Assembly (NCBI RefSeq): GCF_900167575.1
Contig: NZ_FUZP01000001.1
Location: 1,674,001 to 1,738,000 of the forward strand
DNA from: Okibacterium fritillariae
GTDB lineage: Bacteria; Actinomycetota; Actinomycetes; Actinomycetales; Microbacteriaceae
DNA length: 64,000 bases
Reading direction: 5' to 3'
Shown: piece by piece, positions 29,908 to 39,557 of the stretch
How the letters are laid out: each line of letters begins with the position of its first letter
Position numbering within the stretch: the first letter of the stretch is position 1
The notes under the pieces: generated by a model
The model's database searches: none
Told to the model about the DNA's origin: nothing
Seen by the model: the letters and a program-made list of their open reading frames with translations, nothing else
Translations under genes and position numbers: made by a program

Positions 29908-30879
29908 GTGAACCTCCCGCTGAGCATCCCGAGTCCCTCCGTCAGCTACTTCCAGGTCGGGCCGCTGCAGATCCACTTCTACGCTCTGTGCATCCTCGCC
30001 GGCATCATCGCGGCCGCACTGTTGACCAACTACCGCCTCAACAAGCGCGGCGCCGAACGCGGAATCATCCTCGACATGATCCTGTGGACGGTTCCGTTCG
30101 GCATCGTCGGTGCGCGCATCTTCCACGTGCTCACGCACCCCAACGACTACTTCTACCCGGGCGCCGAGCTCTGGAAGGTCATCGCGATCTGGGAGGGCGG
30201 CATCGCCATCTTCGGCGCGCTGCTCGGTGGCGCAATCGGCGCATATATCGGCTGCCGCGTGCTCGGCCTGCGTTTCTGGACGTTCGCGGATGCCCTGGCC
30301 CCGGGCCTGCTGCTCGCCCAGGCATTCGGCCGCTTCGGCAACTACTTCAACCACGAGCTCTTCGGCACCCCGACGAACGGCTGGTGGGGCCTCGAGATCG
30401 AGAGCTCCAACCCGGCCTACCCGATCGGTCTGCCCAACGGCACGCTCTTCCAGCCCACGTTCGCCTACGAGGTCATCTGGAACCTCCTGGGCGTCGCCGT
30501 CATCCTGCTGCTCGAGCGCAAACTCGGCCTGCAGTGGGGCAAGGTCATCGCCGTCTACCTGATCTGGTACGGCCTCGGCCGCATCGTCTGGGAGTCGATT
30601 CGCATCGACCCGTCCGAGATCTTCTTCGGCCTGCGCGTCAACGTCTGGGCCGCCATCTTCGCCGTCGTCGCGGGCATCCTGATCTTCGTCGTGCAGTCGC
30701 GGCGACACACGGGCCTCGAGCCGAGCGCCTATGTTCCGGGGCGCGAATTCAACGCCACCGCGGCTGGGGTAGACTCCAAGAACACCGATGCGGGATATGT
30801 CGATCTCAGCGAGCCTGAAGACACGAAGCCGGATTCGGACGCAGCCGTTGCCACAAGCACGACAGGCTCACACAAATAA
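29908..30879 (+). CDS. lgt: Prolipoprotein diacylglyceryl transferase
   Basis: Integral membrane enzyme that transfers diacylglycerol from phosphatidylglycerol to the lipobox Cys of prolipoproteins. Seven or so membrane helices are visible in 323 residues. The Lgt signature appears as GRFGNYFNHELFG with the invariant Arg and Asn, and HFYALCILAGI near the N-terminus carries the conserved His. The C-terminal 50 residues are a hydrophilic Asp/Thr/Ser-rich tail. GTG at 29908; AAAGG about 10 nt upstream. trp-lgt-gltB order is common in actinobacteria. Confidence 0.95.
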   Translation: MNLPLSIPSPSVSYFQVGPLQIHFYALCILAGIIAAALLTNYRLNKRGAERGIILDMILWTVPFGIVGARIFHVLTHPNDYFYPGAELWKVIAIWEGGIAIFGALLGGAIGAYIGCRVLGLRFWTFADALAPGLLLAQAFGRFGNYFNHELFGTPTNGWWGLEIESSNPAYPIGLPNGTLFQPTFAYEVIWNLLGVAVILLLERKLGLQWGKVIAVYLIWYGLGRIVWESIRIDPSEIFFGLRVNVWAAIFAVVAGILIFVVQSRRHTGLEPSAYVPGREFNATAAGVDSKNTDAGYVDLSEPEDTKPDSDAAVATSTTGSHK

Positions 30880-30883
30880 CGGT

Positions 30884-30970
30884 TAGGTTCACCCCGATCC
30901 CCTTCCCGAGGCACCACTCTGATGCGGTGCCACGTCCCTTCGGCGGGCCACAGGCGTCCCTCCGGTTGTT
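30884..30970 (+). promoter_or_regulatory. Promoter and structured leader of gltB
   Basis: The 118 nt between lgt and gltB contain TAGGTT at 30884-30889 as a possible -10 box, a 6-bp hairpin (GGCACC 30910-30915 with GGTGCC 30926-30931, 10-nt loop) and a second short hairpin closing TTCG near 30936-30947. GTGAGG shortly before the ATG is the likely ribosome binding site. The hairpins could be a regulatory leader; I cannot assign them to a known riboswitch. Confidence 0.35.
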
Positions 30971-30997
30971 TCTCCCTTGTCGTGAGGACGGTCAGTT

Positions 30998-33900
30998 ATG
31001 ACGCATTCCCCCACATCACACACTTTCTCGCAGGTGCCGGCCCAGCAGGGCATGTACAACCCGCGGCACGAGAAAGACGCTTGCGGCCTCGCCATGGTTG
31101 CGACGCTGCGCGGCACCCCCGGGCACGACATCATCGATGCCGCCCTCGACTCGCTGCGCAACCTCGAACACCGCGGGGCCATCGGCTCCGACGCGGGAAC
31201 GGGTGACGGCGCCGGCATCCTGACGCAGATCCCCGACGAGTTCCTGCGCGCGGTCACCGACTTCGAGCTGCCCGAGATGGGCCACTACGCCGTCGGGCTC
31301 GCATTCCTGCCGCTCGACGAGCACGCGAGAGGCCAACTCAAGACCGACATCGAGGCCATCGCCGACTCCGAGAACCTCGACGTGCTCGGCTGGCGCCTCG
31401 TGCCCACCGCACCCGACAACCTTGGCAAACTGGCGCGCAAAGCCATGCCGGTCGTCGAGCAGCTCTTCGTCACCAGCCGCTACCACGACCACGACGGCCA
31501 GACCCTCGCGGGCATCGCCCTCGACCGCCAGACCTACCGCCTGCGCAAACGTGCCGAACGCGAGCTCGACGCCTACTTCATCTCGCTGTCGAGCCGCACC
31601 CTCGTCTACAAGGGCATGGTCACGACGCTGCAGCTCGAGCCGTTCTACCCGGACCTGTCCGACGAGCGTTTCGCGTCGAAGCTCGCCATCGTGCACTCGC
31701 GCTACTCGACCAACACGTTCCCGTCCTGGCGCCTCGCCCAACCTCTCCGCATGATGGCGCACAACGGCGAGATCAACACCGTGCAGGGCAACCGCAACTG
31801 GATGCGCGCGCGGCAGTCCCAGCTCGAATCCGAGTTGATCGGCGACATCCGCCCGTTGCTGCCCATCATCACGCCCGGGGCCAGCGACTCGGCCTCGTTC
31901 GACGAGGTGCTCGAACTCCTCACCCTCACGGGCCGTTCGCTCCCACACGCCATGATGATGATGGTTCCCGAGGCGTGGGAGAAGCAGAACGGTCTCGACG
32001 ACGAACTGCGCGACTTCTACGAGTTCAACAGCATGCAGATGGAGCCGTGGGACGGCCCCGCCGCCCTGACCTTCACCGACGGCACGCTCGTCGGCGCCAC
32101 CCTCGACCGCAATGGCCTGCGCCCCGGCCGCTGGCTCGAGACCACCGACGGCCTCATCGTCCTCGGCAGCGAGATCGGCGTGCTCGAAGTCGACCCGTCG
32201 CGCATCAAGCGCAAGGGACGCCTGCGCCCCGGCCGCATGTTCCTCGTCGACACCGAGGCGGGCCGCCTCATCGAAGACGACGAGATCAAGTCATCCCTCG
32301 CCGCCGCGCAGCCCTGGGGGGAGTGGCTCGACAACGGCCGCATCCACCTGAAAGACCTGCCCGAGCGCGAGCACATCGTGCACACGCCCGCCTCCATCAC
32401 GCGCCGCCAGCGCACCTTCGGCTACACCGAAGAAGAGGTGCGCATCCTGCTTACGCCCATGGGCAAGAACGGCGCAGAACCACTCGGCGCCATGGGGTCT
32501 GACACGCCCATCGCGGTGTTGTCGAAGCGTCCGCGCCTGCTGTTCGACTACTTCGTGCAGCAGTTCGCGCAGGTTACGAACCCGCCGCTCGACAGCATCC
32601 GTGAAGAGGTCGTCACCTCGCTGAAGCTGGGCCTCGGGCCCGAGCGCAACCTGCTGTCGTGGGGCCCCGAGCACGCGCGCCAGGTGGTGCTCGACTTCCC
32701 CGTCATCGACAACGACGAGCTCGCCAAGGTGCAGCACATCGACCCGACGGCCGGTTCACGCACCACCTACACCGTGCGTGGCCTCTACCGTGTCGAAGAC
32801 GGCCCCGACGCCCTGCGCGACCGGCTCACCGAGATGTGCCACGAGGTCGATGTGGCGATCTCCGAGGGCGCCAGCTTCATCGTGCTCTCCGACCGCGACT
32901 CCAACCGCGACCTCGCCCCCATCCCGTCGTTGCTCATGATGGCGGCCGTGCACCACCACCTCATCCGGGCCGAGAACCGCATGAAGGTGGGCATCATCGT
33001 CGAGGCCGGCGATGTGCGAGAGGTGCACCACGTGGCCCTGCTGATCGGCTATGGCGCGTCGGCCGTGAACCCCTACCTGGCCATGGAGAGCTGCGAGCAC
33101 CTCGTGCGCAGCGGCATGATCGAGGGTGTCACGCCCGAGAAGGCCGTCAAGAACGTGATCTACGCGCTCGGCAAGGGCGTTCTCAAGATCATGTCCAAGA
33201 TGGGCATCTCCACCGTCTCGTCCTACGCCGGTGCGCAGACCTTCGAGGCCGTCGGTCTCGCCCCCGACTTCATCGACGCCTACTTCACAGGCACCGAGAC
33301 GAAGCTCGGCGGCGTGGGCATCGACGTCATCGCCGAAGAGAACCTGCGTCGCCACCGCGTCGCCTACCCGCACAACACGGCCGAGCACTCCCACGAGCGC
33401 CTCGAAACGGGTGGCGAATACCAGTGGCGTCGGGATGGCTCACCCCACCTCTTCAACCCCGACACCGTGTTCCGGCTGCAGCACTCCACCCGCAACCGGC
33501 GCTACGACATCTTCCGCGAGTACACGTCGATGATCGACGGCCAGGCCTCCGAACTCATGACCCTGCGCGGCATGTTCCGGTTTGCCGACGGCAAGCGCCC
33601 GCCCGTGCAGCTCGACGAGGTCGAACCGGTCGAGTCGATCGTCAAGCGTTTCTCCACGGGTGCCATGAGCTACGGCTCGATCTCGAAAGAGGCGCACGAG
33701 ACGCTCGCCATCGCCATGAACCAGCTGGGCGCGAAGTCCAACACGGGTGAGGGCGGCGAAGACGTCGACCGTCTGCTCGACCCCACGCGTCGCAGCGCCA
33801 TCAAGCAGGTCGCGTCGGGACGCTTCGGCGTCACGAGCATGTACCTGACCCACGCGGATGACATCCAGATCAAGCTCGCGCAGGGCGCCAAGCCCGGCGA

Positions 33901-35575
33901 GGGTGGCCAGCTGCCGCCGGCCAAGGTCTACCCGTGGGTCGCTCGCACGCGTCACGCGACCGCCGGCGTCGGCCTCATCTCGCCGCCCCCGCACCACGAC
34001 ATCTATTCGATCGAAGACCTCAAGCAGCTCATCTTCGACCTGAAGCGGGCCAACCCGTCCGCGCGCATCCACACCAAGCTCGTGAGCCAGTCGGGCATCG
34101 GCGCGGTTGCGGCGGGCGTGGCAAAGGCGTTGAGCGATGTCATCCTGGTGTCCGGCCACGACGGCGGAACGGGCGCGAGCCCCCTCAACTCGCTCAAGCA
34201 CGCGGGAACGCCGTGGGAGCTGGGCCTCGCCGAGACGCAGCAGACGCTCATGCTCAACGGCATGCGCGACCGCGTCGTGGTGCAGGTCGACGGTCAGATG
34301 AAGACCGGCCGCGACGTCATCATCGGCGCGCTGCTCGGCGCCGAAGAGTTCGGATTCGCGACCGCCCCGCTCATCGTCGAGGGCTGCATCATGATGCGCG
34401 TGTGCCACCTCGACACGTGCCCGGTCGGCGTCGCCACCCAGAACCCCGTTCTGCGCCAGCGCTTCAACGGCAAGCCCGAATTCGTCGTGACCTTCTTCGA
34501 ATTCATCGCCCAGGAGGTGCGCGAATACCTCGCGGCCCTCGGGTTCCGGTCGATCGAAGAGGCCGTCGGCCACAACGAGATGCTCGACATCCAGGATGCT
34601 CTGCACCACTGGAAGGCGTCCGGAATGGACCTCGCGCCCATCCTCGTCGGCCCCGAGTTCGACGACGACGAGCCCCGCACGCACGCCCGCAACCAGGACC
34701 ACGAGCTCGACAAGCACTTCGACGTCGAACTCATTCGCCGCAGCCACGACGTGCTGGAGAACGGCGGTCAGGCGCGCATCGAGCTCCCCATCCGCAACAC
34801 CGAGCGCGCGGTCGGCACCATGCTCGGCCACGAGGTCACGGTGCGGCACGGCGAGCACGGCCTGCCCGAGGACTCGATCGAGGTCGTGCTGAGCGGTTCG
34901 GCGGGCCAGTCGTTCGGCGCGTTCATGCCCTCCGGCATCACGCTCCGCCTGCACGGTGACTCCAACGACTACGTCGGCAAGGGTCTCTCGGGTGGCAAGA
35001 TCATCGTCCGAGCCCCGCAGGGGAGCGCCTTCGTGCCCTCGGAGAACGTCATCGCCGGAAACGTGATCGGCTACGGCGCCACCCAAGGCAGCCTGTTCCT
35101 GAACGGCATCGTGGGCGAGCGTTTCCTCGTGCGCAACTCGGGTGCCACCGCGGTGGCCGAGGGTGTCGGCGACCACGCCCTCGAATACATGACGGGTGGG
35201 CTCGCGCTCATCCTGGGCCCGACGGGCCGCAACCTGGGTGCCGGTATGTCGGGCGGCACGGCCTACGTGTTCGACCTCGACCCGCAGAACGTCAACACGC
35301 AGTCGCTCGACAGCGGCGAGCTGCAGCTGCTGCCCCTCGGTTCCGCGGATGTCGCCATCGTGCGCGACCTGCTGGAGCGCCACCACGCCGAGACGGAGTC
35401 CGAGCTGGCCGCGCGCCTGCTCGCCGACTTCGATGCCACGGCAGAGAAATTCGTCAAAGTATTGCCCCGCGATTATGCAGCCGTGCTGCAGACGCGCGAA
35501 GACGCCGAGCGCGAGGGTCTCGACCCCGACGGCGACATCGTGTGGGGCCGGATCATGGAGGTAACCGGTGGCTGA
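30998..35575 (+). CDS. gltB: Glutamate synthase (NADPH) large subunit
   Basis: Forms glutamate from glutamine and 2-oxoglutarate. The 1525 residues follow the family order: a propeptide of 28 residues, class II amidotransferase starting at Cys29 (KDACGLAMV), central domain, FMN-binding synthase domain ([41 protein letters not shown]), the 3Fe-4S cluster site [19 protein letters not shown], and the C-terminal beta-helix with repeated Gly-rich turns ([13 protein letters not shown]). Removal of the propeptide should expose Cys29 as nucleophile. gltD overlaps its 3' end by 8 nt. Confidence 0.98.
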   Translation: MTHSPTSHTFSQVPAQQGMYNPRHEKDACGLAMVATLRGTPGHDIIDAALDSLRNLEHRGAIGSDAGTGDGAGILTQIPDEFLRAVTDFELPEMGHYAVGLAFLPLDEHARGQLKTDIEAIADSENLDVLGWRLVPTAPDNLGKLARKAMPVVEQLFVTSRYHDHDGQTLAGIALDRQTYRLRKRAERELDAYFISLSSRTLVYKGMVTTLQLEPFYPDLSDERFASKLAIVHSRYSTNTFPSWRLAQPLRMMAHNGEINTVQGNRNWMRARQSQLESELIGDIRPLLPIITPGASDSASFDEVLELLTLTGRSLPHAMMMMVPEAWEKQNGLDDELRDFYEFNSMQMEPWDGPAALTFTDGTLVGATLDRNGLRPGRWLETTDGLIVLGSEIGVLEVDPSRIKRKGRLRPGRMFLVDTEAGRLIEDDEIKSSLAAAQPWGEWLDNGRIHLKDLPEREHIVHTPASITRRQRTFGYTEEEVRILLTPMGKNGAEPLGAMGSDTPIAVLSKRPRLLFDYFVQQFAQVTNPPLDSIREEVVTSLKLGLGPERNLLSWGPEHARQVVLDFPVIDNDELAKVQHIDPTAGSRTTYTVRGLYRVEDGPDALRDRLTEMCHEVDVAISEGASFIVLSDRDSNRDLAPIPSLLMMAAVHHHLIRAENRMKVGIIVEAGDVREVHHVALLIGYGASAVNPYLAMESCEHLVRSGMIEGVTPEKAVKNVIYALGKGVLKIMSKMGISTVSSYAGAQTFEAVGLAPDFIDAYFTGTETKLGGVGIDVIAEENLRRHRVAYPHNTAEHSHERLETGGEYQWRRDGSPHLFNPDTVFRLQHSTRNRRYDIFREYTSMIDGQASELMTLRGMFRFADGKRPPVQLDEVEPVESIVKRFSTGAMSYGSISKEAHETLAIAMNQLGAKSNTGEGGEDVDRLLDPTRRSAIKQVASGRFGVTSMYLTHADDIQIKLAQGAKPGEGGQLPPAKVYPWVARTRHATAGVGLISPPPHHDIYSIEDLKQLIFDLKRANPSARIHTKLVSQSGIGAVAAGVAKALSDVILVSGHDGGTGASPLNSLKHAGTPWELGLAETQQTLMLNGMRDRVVVQVDGQMKTGRDVIIGALLGAEEFGFATAPLIVEGCIMMRVCHLDTCPVGVATQNPVLRQRFNGKPEFVVTFFEFIAQEVREYLAALGFRSIEEAVGHNEMLDIQDALHHWKASGMDLAPILVGPEFDDDEPRTHARNQDHELDKHFDVELIRRSHDVLENGGQARIELPIRNTERAVGTMLGHEVTVRHGEHGLPEDSIEVVLSGSAGQSFGAFMPSGITLRLHGDSNDYVGKGLSGGKIIVRAPQGSAFVPSENVIAGNVIGYGATQGSLFLNGIVGERFLVRNSGATAVAEGVGDHALEYMTGGLALILGPTGRNLGAGMSGGTAYVFDLDPQNVNTQSLDSGELQLLPLGSADVAIVRDLLERHHAETESELAARLLADFDATAEKFVKVLPRDYAAVLQTREDAEREGLDPDGDIVWGRIMEVTGG

Positions 35576-37025
35576 CCCGAAAGGCTTCCTCAAAGTCACG
35601 GAACGCGAACTGCCGAAGCGGCGTCCCGTTCCCGTTCGACTCATGGACTGGAAAGAGGTCTATGAGCAGAACGATCCCGCTCAGGTGCGTCGTCAGGCCG
35701 GGCGCTGCATGGACTGCGGCATCCCGTTCTGCCACCAGGGTTGCCCGCTCGGCAACCTGATTCCCGAATGGAACGACCTGACGTGGCGCGGCGAGGGTCG
35801 CGACGCGATTGAGCGTCTGCACGCCACGAACAACTTCCCCGAGTTCACCGGCCGACTGTGCCCGGCGCCGTGCGAGTCGTCGTGCGTGCTCGGCATCAAC
35901 CAGCCGGCCGTGACCATCAAGCAGGTCGAGGTCTCGATCATCGACCAGGCGTTCGCCAACGGCTGGGTCGACTCGCACCCGCCGGAGCGCCTCACGGGCA
36001 AAACCGTCGCGGTCGTCGGCTCGGGCCCCGCGGGCCTGGCCGCCGCCCAGCAGCTGACGCGCGCCGGTCACACCGTGGCGGTGTATGAGCGCGACAACCG
36101 CATCGGCGGACTGCTGCGCTACGGCATTCCGGACTTCAAGATGGAGAAGAAGCACCTCGACGCGCGCCTCAAGCAGATGACCGACGAGGGCACGCGTTTC
36201 CGTGCCGGCGTCAACATCGGCGTCGACATCACGTGGGACGAACTGAAGGCGCGCTACGACGCCGTCGTCGTCGCCACGGGCGCCATGGTGCCGCGCGACC
36301 TGCCCATCCCCGGGCGCGATTTGCCCGGCGTGCACTTCGCCATGGAATACCTCGTCCAGGCCAACAAGGTCGGTGCGGGCGACGACGTGGCCGACCAGAT
36401 CACGGCCGAGGACAAGCATGTCGTGGTCCTCGGCGGCGGCGACACCGGTGCCGACTGCATCGGCACGGCGCACCGCCAGGGAGCGGCCTCGGTCACGAAC
36501 CTCGCGATCGGCACGCAGCCCCCGTCGGAGCGCACCGACGCCCAGCCCTGGCCCATGATGCCCACGCTCTTCGAGGTCGCCAGCGCCCACGAAGAGGGCG
36601 GCTCGCGTGAATACCTCGTATCGACGGTTGAATTCTTGCCGAACGCCGCGGGTGAATTGCGCGCCATCCGTGTGGCCGAGACCGAGTTCGTCGATGGACG
36701 CCGCGTGCCGAAGTCGGGCACGGAGCGCGAGATCCCGGCCGACCTGGTGCTCCTGGCGCTCGGCTTCACGGGCCCCGAGAGCGACCAGCTCGGCGACCAG
36801 CTCGGCGTTCCCTTCGACGGCCGCGGCAACGTGGGCCGCGGCGACGACTACCAGACGAGCGAAGAGGGTGTGTTCGTGGCCGGTGACGCCGGCCGTGGCC
36901 AGTCGCTCATCGTCTGGGCCATCGCCGAGGGCCGCGCGGCAGCCGCCGCGGTTGACCGCTACCTCGAGGGCGAAACCGAGCTCCCCGCGCCCGTGAGGCC
37001 GACGGACCGGGCCATCTCGCTCTAG
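35568..37025 (+). CDS. gltD: Glutamate synthase small subunit
   Basis: Iron-sulfur flavoprotein that delivers electrons from NADPH to GltB. The N-terminal 4Fe-4S region shows [17 protein letters not shown] and CPAPCESSC at about residues 47-63 and 97-105; the FAD-binding motif [15 protein letters not shown] follows at about 149, and the NADPH site [12 protein letters not shown] at about 285. 485 residues. GTG at 35568 lies inside the end of gltB, so translation is coupled. Confidence 0.97.
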   Translation: MADPKGFLKVTERELPKRRPVPVRLMDWKEVYEQNDPAQVRRQAGRCMDCGIPFCHQGCPLGNLIPEWNDLTWRGEGRDAIERLHATNNFPEFTGRLCPAPCESSCVLGINQPAVTIKQVEVSIIDQAFANGWVDSHPPERLTGKTVAVVGSGPAGLAAAQQLTRAGHTVAVYERDNRIGGLLRYGIPDFKMEKKHLDARLKQMTDEGTRFRAGVNIGVDITWDELKARYDAVVVATGAMVPRDLPIPGRDLPGVHFAMEYLVQANKVGAGDDVADQITAEDKHVVVLGGGDTGADCIGTAHRQGAASVTNLAIGTQPPSERTDAQPWPMMPTLFEVASAHEEGGSREYLVSTVEFLPNAAGELRAIRVAETEFVDGRRVPKSGTEREIPADLVLLALGFTGPESDQLGDQLGVPFDGRGNVGRGDDYQTSEEGVFVAGDAGRGQSLIVWAIAEGRAAAAAVDRYLEGETELPAPVRPTDRAISL

Positions 37026-37028
37026 ACT
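37023..37028 (+). promoter_or_regulatory. Candidate -10 box of pyk
   Basis: TAGACT overlaps the gltD stop codon and would start RNA about 75 nt before pyk. The -35 region is not well matched. No terminator separates gltD from pyk. Confidence 0.35.
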
Positions 37029-37111
37029 TTCCCCGGCGGTCGTTCGCGGTCGCCACCCACCCCAGCAGCCAGACGCGCCGCTTCGGCGCAGAAGCACGGA
37101 GAAACCCCAGT

Positions 37112-38557
37112 ATGAGACGAGCCAAGATCGTCGCAACCCTCGGACCGGCAACATCGAGCTATGAGAACATCAGAGCCATCATCGATGCCGGTGTCGACGT
37201 GGCGCGCATGAACCTCAGCCACGGAAGCTACGACGTCCACGAGGCCGTCTACGCCAACGTGCGCAAGGCCGCTGCCGACGCCGGCAAGCCCGTCGCCGTC
37301 CTGGTCGACCTCCAGGGTCCGAAGATCCGCCTCGGCAAGTTCGAGGGCGGCCCCTACCACTTGGCCGAAGGTGACATCTTCAAGATCACCATCGAAGACA
37401 TCGTCGGCAACAAGGATATCTCCGGCACCACGTTCAAGGGCCTGCCCAACGACGTCAAGCCGGGCGACCCCCTGCTCATCGACGACGGCAAGGTCACGCT
37501 GCGCGTGCTCGAGACCGACGGAACGGTCGTCACGACCGAGGTCGTCGTCCCGGGCCCCGTGTCCAACAACAAGGGCATCAACCTGCCGGGTGTCGCGGTC
37601 AACGTTCCCGCCCTGAGCGACAAGGACGAAGCAGACCTCCGCTGGGGCCTCAAGCTCGGCGCCGACTTCATCGCGCTGTCCTTCGTCCGCAACGCCTCCG
37701 ACATCGTCCGCGTGCACGAGATCATGGCTGAAGAGGGTCGCAAGATTCCCGTCATCGCCAAGATCGAGAAGCCGCAGGCCGTCGACAACCTCGAAGAGAT
37801 CATCGACGCGTTCGACGGCATCATGGTCGCCCGCGGCGACCTCGGTGTCGAGCTTCCCCTCGAGGCCGTCCCGATCGTGCAGAAGCGCGCCGTCGAGCTG
37901 TGCCGCCGCATGGCGAAGCCCGTCATCGTCGCCACGCAGATGCTCGAGTCGATGATCAGCTCGCCGCGCCCGACGCGCGCCGAGACCTCGGATGTCGCGA
38001 ACGCCGTCCTCGATGGCGCCGACGCCGTCATGCTCTCGGGCGAGACCAGCGTGGGAGAATTCCCCGTCATCACCGTCGAGACGATGGCCAAGATCGTCGA
38101 GTCCACCGAGATCCACGGCCTCGACCGCATCGCTCCGCTCGGCACCAAGCCGCGCACGCAGGGTGGCGCCATCACGCTGGCCGCCGCCGAGGTCGCCGAC
38201 TTCGTCGAGGCCAAGTTCCTCTGCGTCTTCACCGAGTCGGGCGACTCCGTGCGCCGCATGACGCGTCTGCGTTCGCAGATCCCCGTGCTGGGCTTCACGC
38301 CCGACGAGGCCATCCGTCGTCGCATGTCGCTCATCTGGGGTGTCGAGAGCATCCTGGTCGAGCCCGTCTCGCACACCGACGCCATGTTCGGTCAGGTCGA
38401 CGACGAGATCCTCGCCAAGAAGCGCGCCAACGTGGGCGACAAGGTCGTCGTGATCTCGGGTTCCCCTCCCGGAATCGCCGGCTCCACCAACGACATGCGC
38501 GTGCACAAGGTGGGTGACGCCCACCACGAGGCGGCTCCGGCCTACGCCAAGAACTAG
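37112..38557 (+). CDS. pyk: Pyruvate kinase
   Basis: Transfers phosphate from phosphoenolpyruvate to ADP, the last step of glycolysis. The 481 residues show RRAKIVATLGPATSS, MNLSHG, the active-site signature VIAKIEKPQAVDNL with the catalytic Lys, MVARGDLGVELP, and ATQMLESMI, then the C-terminal allosteric domain from about residue 345. It lies in its common actinobacterial place after gltBD. A very long hairpin terminator follows. Confidence 0.97.
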   Translation: MRRAKIVATLGPATSSYENIRAIIDAGVDVARMNLSHGSYDVHEAVYANVRKAAADAGKPVAVLVDLQGPKIRLGKFEGGPYHLAEGDIFKITIEDIVGNKDISGTTFKGLPNDVKPGDPLLIDDGKVTLRVLETDGTVVTTEVVVPGPVSNNKGINLPGVAVNVPALSDKDEADLRWGLKLGADFIALSFVRNASDIVRVHEIMAEEGRKIPVIAKIEKPQAVDNLEEIIDAFDGIMVARGDLGVELPLEAVPIVQKRAVELCRRMAKPVIVATQMLESMISSPRPTRAETSDVANAVLDGADAVMLSGETSVGEFPVITVETMAKIVESTEIHGLDRIAPLGTKPRTQGGAITLAAAEVADFVEAKFLCVFTESGDSVRRMTRLRSQIPVLGFTPDEAIRRRMSLIWGVESILVEPVSHTDAMFGQVDDEILAKKRANVGDKVVVISGSPPGIAGSTNDMRVHKVGDAHHEAAPAYAKN

Positions 38558-38563
38558 CGCTGT

Positions 38564-38609
38564 CAACGACGAAGGCGGGACATCCTCGGATGTCCCGCCT
38601 TCGTCGTTG
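38564..38609. terminator. 22-bp bidirectional terminator between pyk and a convergent gene
   Basis: Positions 38564-38585 and 38588-38609 are perfect reverse complements with only TC between them. The arm begins CAACGACGAAGG. It lies between pyk and the minus-strand gene at 38706-38945, so it can end both. The 18-nt centre will melt to a real loop in RNA. There is no long T tract. Confidence 0.8.
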
Positions 38610-38705
38610 TCGCTGCACCTCGCCGGCTCGCTGCCCTGCTGTTCCTGCTGCCCTGCTGTCCCGCGGCCTCGCGGTATCGCAATCAGGAGACGAACCGGCA
38701 GATTG

Positions 38706-38945
38706 CTAGGAGCCGCTCGAGCGCTTGATGACCTCATCCGCGTGGCCGTTGAGGTCGTCGTCGGAGGCGGCGACGCCCGACTGCTCGAAACGCTGGGCGA
38801 GCGCCTCCCGGACGATGTCGTGGGGCTGACCGGGCAGGTCCTGAGCCGTCTGAGCAATGATTCCCTCGGCCTTGGCGGCGTCGTCGGTCTCGTTCTGATC
38901 CATGCGGGGGCCGTCTTGCGTGGGCTGTGCGTGGTGGTCGCTCAT
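38706..38945 (-). CDS. Small hydrophilic protein of unknown function
   Basis: A 79-residue acidic protein starting MSDHHAQPTQDGPRMDQNE. The first 27 residues look disordered; the rest predicts two or three helices (AEGIIAQTAQDLPG, DIVREALAQRFEQSG, DLNGHADEVIKR). The pattern of a helix, short loop and amphipathic helix with IVREALAQRFEQSG resembles small three-helix dimerisation domains seen in actinobacterial stress or regulator proteins, but I cannot place it in a named family. The start is supported by AGAGG a few nt upstream on the minus strand. It is transcribed alone, converging with pyk; 96 nt with a 13-nt direct repeat (38630 and 38647) separate it from the terminator. Confidence 0.65.
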   Translation of the reverse strand: MSDHHAQPTQDGPRMDQNETDDAAKAEGIIAQTAQDLPGQPHDIVREALAQRFEQSGVAASDDDLNGHADEVIKRSSGS

Positions 38946-39053
38946 GAGGTTTCCTCTCGTTGTGGGAACCGTCGATGGTCCTGACGCAAGATTACTCCGC
39001 GGGGGCGACACGGGCCCTGCCGGGCGTGCACCTTGCGGCTCGTGCCCAGCACC

Positions 39054-39059
39054 GATAAT
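39054..39059 (+). promoter_or_regulatory. -10 box of a leaderless UPF0225 gene transcript
   Basis: GATAAT ends 6 nt before the GTG at 39066; TTGCGG at 39033-39038 is a possible -35 with a short 15-nt spacer. GGGGGAG between box and start could alternatively serve as a ribosome binding site if RNA began further upstream. Confidence 0.45.
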
Positions 39060-39065
39060 GGGGGA

Positions 39066-39458
39066 GTGACGATCGCTCCCGACATCCGCTGCCCGTGCCT
39101 GAGCGGTGAGGTCTACGCTGCCTGCTGCGGTAGGTATCACAGCGGCGCTCGTGCCGCCCCGACCGCGGAAGCGCTCATGCGGTCGCGCTACTCGGCTTTT
39201 GCGCTGGGCCTGGAACAGTACCTCCGGGGCTCCTGGCATCCGTCCACCCGTCCCGACAGCGTCGATCTCGACGACGACACACGGTGGATGCGGCTCGACA
39301 TCGAAGACGTGCGACGGGGCGGACCGGCCGACAGCGACGGAGTCGTACGGTTCACCGCCATCTACCGGGATGCCGACGGCGGACATCGCCTGACCGAAAC
39401 ATCTCGCTTCGTGCGAGAGCGCGGCGTCTGGTTCTACGTGGACGGCATCCACGCCTAG
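39066..39458 (+). CDS. UPF0225 family protein, YchJ-like with SEC-C motif
   Basis: A 130-residue protein of the UPF0225 family. The N-terminal zinc-binding SEC-C-like motif reads CPCLSGEVYAACCGRYHSG, followed by the family signature PTAEALMRSRYSAFALG and a small NTF2-like fold with conserved WHPSTRP and FTAIYRD. The role is unknown; YchJ proteins are widespread and monocistronic. The GTG at 39066 starts right before the conserved region; an in-frame upstream ATG at 39033 would overlap the promoter. It converges with the MFS gene. Confidence 0.88.
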   Translation: MTIAPDIRCPCLSGEVYAACCGRYHSGARAAPTAEALMRSRYSAFALGLEQYLRGSWHPSTRPDSVDLDDDTRWMRLDIEDVRRGGPADSDGVVRFTAIYRDADGGHRLTETSRFVRERGVWFYVDGIHA

Positions 39459-39503
39459 GCGATCGTTGCCGGCCGGCCGGCCTCCGACCGACACACACGA
39501 AAA

Positions 39504-39542
39504 CGCCCGGCCGCCCGCACCGAAGTGCGGAACGACCGGGCG
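39504..39542. terminator. Bidirectional terminator between UPF0225 gene and MFS gene
   Basis: A 7-bp outer stem (39504-39510 with 39536-39542) encloses a 6-bp inner hairpin (39515-39520 with 39525-39530, loop CGAA). On the minus strand the hairpin is followed by TTTT (AAAA at 39500-39503), so it best serves the transporter gene. Confidence 0.75.
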
Positions 39543-39557
39543 CCGATGTGAGGAACC

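Noticed and set aside
38564-38609. Attachment site or insertion-sequence end
   Set aside because: The palindrome lies exactly between convergent genes, matches a second terminator in form, and no integrase, transposase or target duplication is near.
38514-38984. A + strand gene opposite the small unknown protein
   Set aside because: The frame begins inside pyk, crosses the terminator hairpin and has no ribosome binding site; the minus-strand frame has a good start and sensible composition.
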